The position numbers were made by a program, and so were the translations under genes. From Xenophilus arseniciresistens (lineage in GTDB: Bacteria > Pseudomonadota > Gammaproteobacteria > Burkholderiales > Burkholderiaceae_C), in the NCBI RefSeq assembly GCF_028023875.1, contig NZ_JAQIPB010000010.1:161001-225000 (forward strand): a stretch of DNA of 64,000 bases, written 5' to 3'. Every line of letters begins with the position of its first letter. Position 1 is the stretch's first letter. Under the pieces are notes generated by a model. That model worked only from the letters and a program-made list of their open reading frames with translations, was not told the origin of the DNA and did no database searches. This document shows positions 58,397 to 64,000 of this stretch, one piece after another.

Positions 58397-59032
58397 ATGA
58401 ACACGCAGACTGAAAAGCTCCTGCTGCAAGGGGCTGCGGGCCGGATCGAGGCCCTGCGCGACCAGCCTGCCGGTGGGCAGGCGCCGGTCGGCGTGGCGGT
58501 CATCGCCCATCCGCACCCGCTCTTTGGCGGCACCATGGACAACAAGGTGGTGCAGACGCTGGCGCGCGCCTTCGTGGCCTGCGGCTGGACTGCCGTGCGC
58601 TTCAACTTCCGCGGTGTGGGTGCCAGCGAAGGCGTGCACGACGAAGGCCGCGGCGAAGCGCAGGACTTGCTGCGCGTGGTCGAGCAGGTGGCGCCCGAGG
58701 GTCCGCTGGCCCTGGCCGGCTTCTCCTTCGGCGCCTTCGTGACCAGCCAGGCCCTGCTGCCGCTGTGGCCTGCGCGCGATGTGCGCCAGGTGGTGCTGGT
58801 GGGCACGGCGGCATCGCGCTTTTCGGTGGCCGCGCTGCCGCCCGAGGCCCATGAGCGCACCCTGGTCGTGCACGGCGAAAGCGATGACACCGTGCCCCTG
58901 GCCGCAGTGATGGACTGGGCCCGGCCCCAGTCACTTCCCGTGACGGTCGTCCCCGGGGGCGGCCATTTCTTTCACGGACAATTGCCGCTGCTCAAGGGCC
59001 TGGTGACGCGCCATCTGCGTGCGCAAGCCTGA
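58397..59032 (+). CDS. Alpha/beta hydrolase of the HPHPLFGG type
   Basis: 211-aa cytoplasmic hydrolase. AVIAHPHPLFGGTMDNKVVQTLARAF is characteristic of this small-hydrolase family; GFSFGAF supplies the nucleophile serine, HGESDDTVPL the acid and GGGHFFHGQL the His. Substrate unknown. Its ATG is preceded immediately by a 32-nt pure pyrimidine run (58365-58396) with no Shine-Dalgarno. Confidence 0.87.
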   Translation: MNTQTEKLLLQGAAGRIEALRDQPAGGQAPVGVAVIAHPHPLFGGTMDNKVVQTLARAFVACGWTAVRFNFRGVGASEGVHDEGRGEAQDLLRVVEQVAPEGPLALAGFSFGAFVTSQALLPLWPARDVRQVVLVGTAASRFSVAALPPEAHERTLVVHGESDDTVPLAAVMDWARPQSLPVTVVPGGGHFFHGQLPLLKGLVTRHLRAQA

Positions 59033-59110
59033 AACCCGGACGGCCCGCATGCCCGTCCTGCTGCCTCCCGCGACGAGGCCTTTCGACCCCTTCTTCCCTT
59101 TCTGATTCCG

Positions 59111-60283
59111 ATGACCTTTCTCTCTCCCGTGCGTCGCTGGCTGGTGTTGGCCGTTGTCACTTTCTCGGCCGCCTGGGCGCAGGCGCAGACCGCGCCGCAG
59201 CCGCCCGAAGTGGCGGCGCGCAGCTACATGCTGATCGACGTGACCGCCAACCAGGTGCTGGCGCAAAAGGATGTGGACATGCCGGTGGAGCCGGCGTCGC
59301 TGACCAAGCTCATGAGCGCCTACCTGGTCTTCGACGCGCTCAAGGCCAAGAAGATCACGCTGACCCAGACCCTGCCGGTCAGCGAGCTGGCCTGGAAGAT
59401 GCCCGGCTCGCGCATGTTCATCGACCCCAAGATGCAGGTGCCGGTGGACGACCTGATCAAGGGCATGATCGTGCAGTCGGGCAACGACGCCACGGTCGCG
59501 CTGGCCGAAGGCGTGGGTGGCACGGTCGAGCACTTCGTTCATCTGATGAACGAGCAGGCCAAGGCCCTGGGCATGAAGAACACCGGCTACCGCAACCCCG
59601 AAGGGCTGACGGCCGCCGGCCACACCACCACCGCGCGCGACCTGAGCATCCTGGCCACGCGCCTGATGCGTGACTTCCCGCAGTACATGCACTACTACGC
59701 GATCAAGAAGTACCGCTATCCGGGCACGCCTTCGACCAACGACACCAACCGCAACCTGCTGCTGTTCCGCGACCCGACGGTGGACGGCCTCAAGACGGGC
59801 CACACCAACGCGGCCGGCTACTGCCTGATCGTCACGGCCAAGCGCGACTTCCCCAACCTGCCGGGTGGCCGCCGCCTGCTGTCCATCGTGCTGGGCACGG
59901 CCAGCGAGACGGTGCGGGCCAATGAATCGCAGAAGCTGCTGAACTGGGGCTACACCGCCTTCGACGCCGTGCGCCTGTTCGATGCCAACCAGGCCGTGGC
60001 CACGCCGCAGGTCTGGAAGGGCAAGACTCCCAGCGTGAAGCTGGGGCGCACCGAGCCCATCGTGGTCACCGTGCCCTCGGGCAGCGCCTCGCGCGTGAGC
60101 ACGCAGGTGGTGCGCCCCGATCCGCTGATCGCGCCGCTGGCCAAGAACCAGGCCGTGGGCAGCCTCAAGATCGCCCTGGGCGACCAGGCCCTGGCCGAGG
60201 TGCCACTGGTGGTGCTGGAGCCCGTGGAGCAGGCGGGCGTGCTGGGCCGCGCCTGGGATGCCGTGCGCCTGTGGATCAAGTAA
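59111..60283 (+). CDS. dacC: D-alanyl-D-alanine carboxypeptidase (PBP5/6 type)
   Basis: 390-aa periplasmic low-mass penicillin-binding protein trimming the pentapeptide of peptidoglycan. The signal peptide ends AAWAQAQ. Active-site motifs: SLTKL (Ser 63, Lys 66), SGND (SxN) and KTGHTNAAGYC (KTG). The C-terminal PBP5 beta domain (VWKGKTPSVKLGRTEPIVVTVPSGSAS) and an amphipathic end helix (GVLGRAWDAVRLWIK) anchor it to the outer leaflet of the inner membrane. The leader is pyrimidine-rich without a clear Shine-Dalgarno. The symbol follows the closest E. coli type; dacA/dacC cannot be separated. Confidence 0.92.
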   Translation: MTFLSPVRRWLVLAVVTFSAAWAQAQTAPQPPEVAARSYMLIDVTANQVLAQKDVDMPVEPASLTKLMSAYLVFDALKAKKITLTQTLPVSELAWKMPGSRMFIDPKMQVPVDDLIKGMIVQSGNDATVALAEGVGGTVEHFVHLMNEQAKALGMKNTGYRNPEGLTAAGHTTTARDLSILATRLMRDFPQYMHYYAIKKYRYPGTPSTNDTNRNLLLFRDPTVDGLKTGHTNAAGYCLIVTAKRDFPNLPGGRRLLSIVLGTASETVRANESQKLLNWGYTAFDAVRLFDANQAVATPQVWKGKTPSVKLGRTEPIVVTVPSGSASRVSTQVVRPDPLIAPLAKNQAVGSLKIALGDQALAEVPLVVLEPVEQAGVLGRAWDAVRLWIK

Positions 60284-60318
60284 GCGGCTGCCCCTGCAGC
60301 CCCTTCAAAGGCCCGGGC

Positions 60319-60348
60319 TTGCAGCCCCGGGCTGCTGATTGCTAGAAT
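60319..60348 (+). promoter_or_regulatory. str operon promoter
   Basis: TTGCAG (60319-60324) and TAGAAT (60343-60348), 18 bp apart, with TGC before the -10 (extended -10 type). The predicted leader of about 120 nt ends at rpsL. A GCCCGGG/CCCGGGC stem (60311-60332) overlapping it probably ends dacC transcription. Confidence 0.6.
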
Positions 60349-60474
60349 CGCGGGCTTTTCGGAAATTTCCGAAGGGTTTCACGTTTTCGTTTCCCGGGCG
60401 CGTTCCTCGTTTTTTCATCGAGGGCCGCGTCGGCCTGTCACGGGGCTGTCGGGAGTTTTTGGGACTATTCATTC

Positions 60475-60852
60475 ATGCCAACGATCAATCAACTGGTGCG
60501 CCAGGGTCGCGAGGTCGAAACGACCAAGTCGAAGAGCCCTGCCATGCAGAACTCGCCGCAACGCCGCGGCGTCTGCACCCGGGTCTACACCACGACCCCC
60601 AAGAAGCCGAACTCCGCTCTGCGTAAGGTTGCCAAGGTGCGCCTGACCAACGGTTTCGAAGTCATTTCCTACATCGGCGGTGAAGGCCACAACCTGCAGG
60701 AACACAGCGTGGTGCTGGTTCGCGGCGGTCGTGTGAAGGATCTGCCCGGTGTTCGCTATCACATCGTGCGCGGTTCGCTGGACCTGCAGGGCGTGAAGGA
60801 TCGCAAGCAGTCGCGCTCCAAGTACGGCGCCAAGCGTCCCAAGAAGGCCTGA
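60475..60852 (+). CDS. rpsL: 30S ribosomal protein S12
   Basis: 125 aa ([25 protein letters not shown]...). The decoding-centre loops read [12 protein letters not shown] and [13 protein letters not shown]; Lys 43 and Lys 88, the sites of streptomycin-resistance changes, are wild type. First gene of the str operon. Confidence 0.99.
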   Translation: MPTINQLVRQGREVETTKSKSPAMQNSPQRRGVCTRVYTTTPKKPNSALRKVAKVRLTNGFEVISYIGGEGHNLQEHSVVLVRGGRVKDLPGVRYHIVRGSLDLQGVKDRKQSRSKYGAKRPKKA

Positions 60853-61014
60853 TCGGTTTTCTTGTTTTCATAGGTGTTCGAACTGCCCAGGCTGGCGGTG
60901 CGAACGTAGTGACCCGAAGCGCAAAAGTCTGCGTGGGTCGAGTAAGTGAGGGTCCTGATGGCTCTCGCGGTGTCGCCGGAAGGCGGTGCCAACTGAAGCA
61001 AAGAGGTTCAGAAA

Positions 61015-61488
61015 ATGCCACGTCGTCGCGAAGTCCCCAAACGTGAAATCCTGCCGGACCCGAAGTTCGGCAATGTCGAGCTGTCCAAGTTCATGAACGT
61101 GATCATGGAAGGCGGCAAGAAGGCTGTCGCCGAGCGCATCATCTATGGCGCACTCGAGTTCATCGAGAAGAAGAACCCGGGCAAGGACCCGCTGGAAGCC
61201 TTCATCGTGGCCATCAACAACGTCAAGCCGATGGTCGAAGTGAAGTCGCGCCGCGTTGGCGGTGCCAACTACCAGGTGCCCGTCGAGGTGCGTCCGGTTC
61301 GCCGTCTGGCGCTGTCGATGCGCTGGATCAAGGAAGCCGCCCGCAAGCGCGGCGAGAAGTCGATGGCCCTGCGTCTGGCCAACGAACTGCTGGAAGCCAC
61401 GGAAGGCCGTGGCGGCGCAATGAAGAAGCGCGATGAAGTGCATCGCATGGCCGACGCCAACAAGGCGTTCAGCCACTTCCGCTTCTGA
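61015..61488 (+). CDS. rpsG: 30S ribosomal protein S7
   Basis: 157 aa ([31 protein letters not shown]...). It nucleates the 30S head domain; [23 protein letters not shown] is the RNA-binding beta-hairpin region. The 162-bp gap after rpsL contains inverted repeats (GTTCGAACTGCC/GGCGGTGCGAAC) and could be the S7 autoregulatory leader. GAGGTTCAGAAA precedes the ATG. Confidence 0.99.
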   Translation: MPRRREVPKREILPDPKFGNVELSKFMNVIMEGGKKAVAERIIYGALEFIEKKNPGKDPLEAFIVAINNVKPMVEVKSRRVGGANYQVPVEVRPVRRLALSMRWIKEAARKRGEKSMALRLANELLEATEGRGGAMKKRDEVHRMADANKAFSHFRF

Positions 61489-61573
61489 TTTTCGTCCCCA
61501 ACTAACCTACGGCCGGGAGCCCGACCTGTCATTTCGACGGGCGGGCTCTCTGCGATTCACGGAGTAAATTCTC

Positions 61574-63676
61574 ATGGCCCGCAAAACCCCCATCGAGCGC
61601 TACCGCAACATCGGTATCTCGGCGCACATCGACGCTGGCAAGACCACGACCACTGAGCGCATCCTGTTCTACACCGGTGTGAACCACAAGATCGGTGAAG
61701 TGCACGATGGCGCGGCCACCATGGACTGGATGGAGCAGGAACAAGAGCGCGGCATCACGATCACCTCGGCTGCCACGACCTGCTTCTGGAAGGGCATGGA
61801 CCTGTCCTACCCCGAGCACCGCTTCAACATCATCGACACCCCCGGCCACGTGGACTTCACCATCGAGGTGGAGCGTTCCATGCGCGTGCTGGACGGCGCC
61901 TGCATGGTGTACTGCGCCGTGGGTGGCGTGCAGCCCCAGTCGGAAACCGTCTGGCGCCAGGCCAACAAGTACAAGGTGCCCCGTCTGGCGTTCGTCAACA
62001 AGATGGACCGTACCGGTGCGAACTTCTTCAAGGTCTATGAGCAGATGCGTCTGCGCCTGAAGGCCAACCCCGTGCCGATCGTGATCCCGATCGGTGCCGA
62101 AGAAGGCTTCAAGGGCGTGGTCGATCTGATCAAGATGAAGGCCATCATCTGGGACGAAGCGTCCCAGGGCATGAAGTTCGAGTTCCAGGACATCCCGGCC
62201 GAGCTGGTCGAGACCGCCAAGGAATGGCGCGAGAAGATGGTTGAGGCTGCTGCCGAAGCCAGCGAAGAGCTGATGAACAAGTACCTGGAAGAGGGCGACC
62301 TCACCGAGGACGAGATCAAGCTCGCCATCCGCACCCGCACCATCGCCACCGAAATCCAGCCGATGCTGTGTGGCACGGCCTTCAAGAACAAGGGCGTGCA
62401 GCGCATGCTGGACGCCGTGATCGACTTCCTGCCCTCGCCCGTGGACATTCCCCCGGTGTCCGGCACGGACGACGACGAGAAGGAAACCACGCGCAAGGCA
62501 GACGACAACGAGAAGTTCTCGTCGCTGGCCTTCAAGCTGATGACCGACCCCTTCGTCGGTCAGCTCACCTTCGTGCGCGTGTACTCGGGCGTTCTGAGCA
62601 AGGGCGACACCGTCTACAACCCGGTCAAGGGCAAGAAGGAGCGCATCGGCCGTATCGTGCAGATGCACGCCAACGAACGCATCGAAGTGGACGAAATCCG
62701 CGCTGGCGACATCGCTGCCTGCGTGGGCCTGAAGGACGTGACCACGGGCGAAACCCTGTGCGATCCCGACTCCATCGTCATGCTCGAGCGCATGGTCTTC
62801 CCTGAGCCCGTGATTGCACAGGCTGTTGAACCCAAGACCAAGACCGACCAGGAAAAGATGGGTATCGCGCTGGGCCGTCTGGCTGCAGAAGATCCGTCCT
62901 TCCGCGTGAAGACCGACGAAGAGTCCGGCCAGACCATCATCTCGGGCATGGGCGAGCTGCACCTGGAAATCATCGTGGACCGCATGAAGCGCGAATTCGG
63001 CGTGGAAGCCAACGTGGGCAAGCCCCAGGTGGCCTACCGCGAAACCATCCGCAAGACGGTGGAAGAAGCCGAAGGCAAGTTCGTGCGCCAGTCCGGTGGT
63101 AAGGGCCAGTACGGCCACGTCGTGCTCAAGATCGAGCCGAACGAAGCCGGCAAGGGCATCGAGTTCGTCGACGCGATCAAGGGTGGCGTGGTGCCGCGCG
63201 AATTCATTCCCGCGGTCGAGAAGGGCATCAACGAAGCCGTGACGCAAGGCGTGCTGGCCGGCTATCCGGTCGTGGACGTCAAGGTCACGCTGCACTTCGG
63301 CTCGTACCACGACGTGGACTCGAACGAACTGGCCTTCAAGATGGCTGCCATCTTCGGCTTCAAGGAAGGCTGCAAGAAGGCCGGTCCCGTCATCCTCGAG
63401 CCCATGATGGCCGTGGAAGTCGAGACGCCTGAAGACTACGCCGGTACCGTGATGGGCGATCTGTCCTCGCGTCGCGGCATGGTGCAAGGCATGGACGACA
63501 TGGTGGGCGGCGGCAAGGCCATCAAGGCTGAAGTTCCGCTGTCGGAAATGTTCGGCTACTCGACCTCGCTGCGTTCCGCTACGCAAGGTCGTGCCACGTA
63601 CACGATGGAATTCAAGCACTACAGCGAAGCACCTCGCAACGTGTCTGAAGCCATCATGGCCGCTCGCGCCAAGTAA
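61574..63676 (+). CDS. fusA: Elongation factor G
   Basis: 700-aa translocase. G1 [20 protein letters not shown]2 [12 protein letters not shown]3 DTPGHVDF, G4 NKMD. Domains II-V follow in the normal order ([83 protein letters not shown]). It is the single-copy, str-operon type. A 208-bp gap precedes tuf. Confidence 0.99.
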   Translation: MARKTPIERYRNIGISAHIDAGKTTTTERILFYTGVNHKIGEVHDGAATMDWMEQEQERGITITSAATTCFWKGMDLSYPEHRFNIIDTPGHVDFTIEVERSMRVLDGACMVYCAVGGVQPQSETVWRQANKYKVPRLAFVNKMDRTGANFFKVYEQMRLRLKANPVPIVIPIGAEEGFKGVVDLIKMKAIIWDEASQGMKFEFQDIPAELVETAKEWREKMVEAAAEASEELMNKYLEEGDLTEDEIKLAIRTRTIATEIQPMLCGTAFKNKGVQRMLDAVIDFLPSPVDIPPVSGTDDDEKETTRKADDNEKFSSLAFKLMTDPFVGQLTFVRVYSGVLSKGDTVYNPVKGKKERIGRIVQMHANERIEVDEIRAGDIAACVGLKDVTTGETLCDPDSIVMLERMVFPEPVIAQAVEPKTKTDQEKMGIALGRLAAEDPSFRVKTDEESGQTIISGMGELHLEIIVDRMKREFGVEANVGKPQVAYRETIRKTVEEAEGKFVRQSGGKGQYGHVVLKIEPNEAGKGIEFVDAIKGGVVPREFIPAVEKGINEAVTQGVLAGYPVVDVKVTLHFGSYHDVDSNELAFKMAAIFGFKEGCKKAGPVILEPMMAVEVETPEDYAGTVMGDLSSRRGMVQGMDDMVGGGKAIKAEVPLSEMFGYSTSLRSATQGRATYTMEFKHYSEAPRNVSEAIMAARAK

Positions 63677-63690
63677 TTGGTCCACCCCGT

Positions 63691-63707
63691 GGCGGCCTGC
63701 GGCCGCC
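63691..63707. terminator. Hairpin between fusA and tuf
   Basis: GGCGGCC-TGC-GGCCGCC is a perfect 7-bp stem just after fusA, followed by CTCCCCTCAAGGG. A seven-T run occurs later at 63778-63784, after only a weak stem. Partial attenuation before tuf is possible. Confidence 0.4.
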
Positions 63708-63884
63708 TCCCCTCAAGGGCGCTGCCCGCGACCTGGCAAGCCAGTTCCGCGGCAGCCCACGAAAGCGGAGCGGGGATTTTTTTGTCTGTGGTCGTGTGCC
63801 TTCCGTTGCCCGTGGCGGAGGATTCAGCAACACGATGCAGACGTTAAACCAACACACGGGCATTGCTCTTTCAAGGATTGAAAA

Positions 63885-64000
63885 ATGGCAAAAGGCAAGT
63901 TCGAACGTACCAAGCCCCACGTGAACGTGGGCACGATCGGTCACGTGGACCATGGCAAGACGACCCTGACGGCGGCGATCGCCACGGTGCTGTCGGCCAA
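63885..64000 (+). CDS. tuf: Elongation factor Tu (5' part)
   Basis: The first 38 residues read [38 protein letters not shown], with the GHVDHGKT P-loop. The remainder lies beyond the right edge. Position after fusA fits the str operon; a second tuf copy elsewhere is usual in betaproteobacteria. Confidence 0.98.

Noticed and set aside
61529..63685. 718-codon minus-strand frame opposite fusA
   Set aside because: Antisense to a clear EF-G gene; no independent evidence.
63741..63787. Terminator between fusA and tuf at the seven-T run
   Set aside because: The only stem is 5 bp with a 14-nt loop; not convincing enough to list.

Overview
The window is a high-GC chromosome segment from a betaproteobacterium, most likely a member of the Comamonadaceae (order Burkholderiales). 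The evidence is the rpsL-rpsG-fusA-tuf order, the hpf-ptsN-hprK cluster, several Bug/TctC-type solute-binding proteins, proton-translocating transhydrogenase genes of the PntA/PntB type, and C/G-rich palindromic repeats of the kind common in that family. The interpretation rests on reading translated sequence and motifs; no database search was run.

Layout. 1-6.1 kb: 5' part of uvrA, a ClC chloride channel gene and divergent ssb, then an acyltransferase-3 membrane protein and a hotdog thioesterase. 6.2-12.3 kb: an IclR regulator divergent from a four-gene catabolic set (acyl-CoA ligase, MaoC-type hydratase, class III CoA-transferase, Bug binding protein), with a perfect 18-bp palindrome in the shared promoter region. 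12.3-20.5 kb: Fur-family repressor, a large DUF6351-like lipoprotein, Nudix hydrolase, arylformamidase-like hydrolase, PheC-like periplasmic protein, an ACR3/BASS-type transporter and a luciferase-like oxidoreductase.

20.5-28 kb: a small GspC-domain protein, a metallo-beta-lactamase-fold lipoprotein, a small periplasmic protein, then the tripartite tricarboxylate transporter tctCBA facing its two-component system tctDE. The lipoprotein gene and tctC share a direct-repeat motif with an 11-bp period, suggesting that both are TctD targets. 28-43 kb: a compositionally distinct unknown secreted protein, an outer-membrane barrel, MTA/SAH nucleosidase, LysR regulator, porin, TauD-type dioxygenase, another Bug protein, two acyl-CoA ligases (one fadD) and pntAB.

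43-52 kb: an OmpR-type regulator, a CHASE2 histidine kinase and NudJ in one coupled operon; mnmA, a CorA transporter, and a UvrD/Rep-family helicase preceded by a LexA-like box. 51.9-60.3 kb: hpf-ptsN-hprK, a second CorA-family protein, hemB divergent from a hemJ-like gene with a probable small RNA between them, then VanZ-like, ferredoxin-like, hydrolase and D,D-carboxypeptidase genes. 60.3-64 kb: the str operon (rpsL, rpsG, fusA, start of tuf).

Most of the window is ordinary core genome. The most interesting items are a probable ~108-nt sRNA with an anti-Shine-Dalgarno loop (56102-56209), the shared TctD-like box, the IclR-controlled acyl-CoA cassette of unknown substrate, the LexA-like box, long pure-pyrimidine leaders that lack Shine-Dalgarno sequences, and several orphan secreted proteins.
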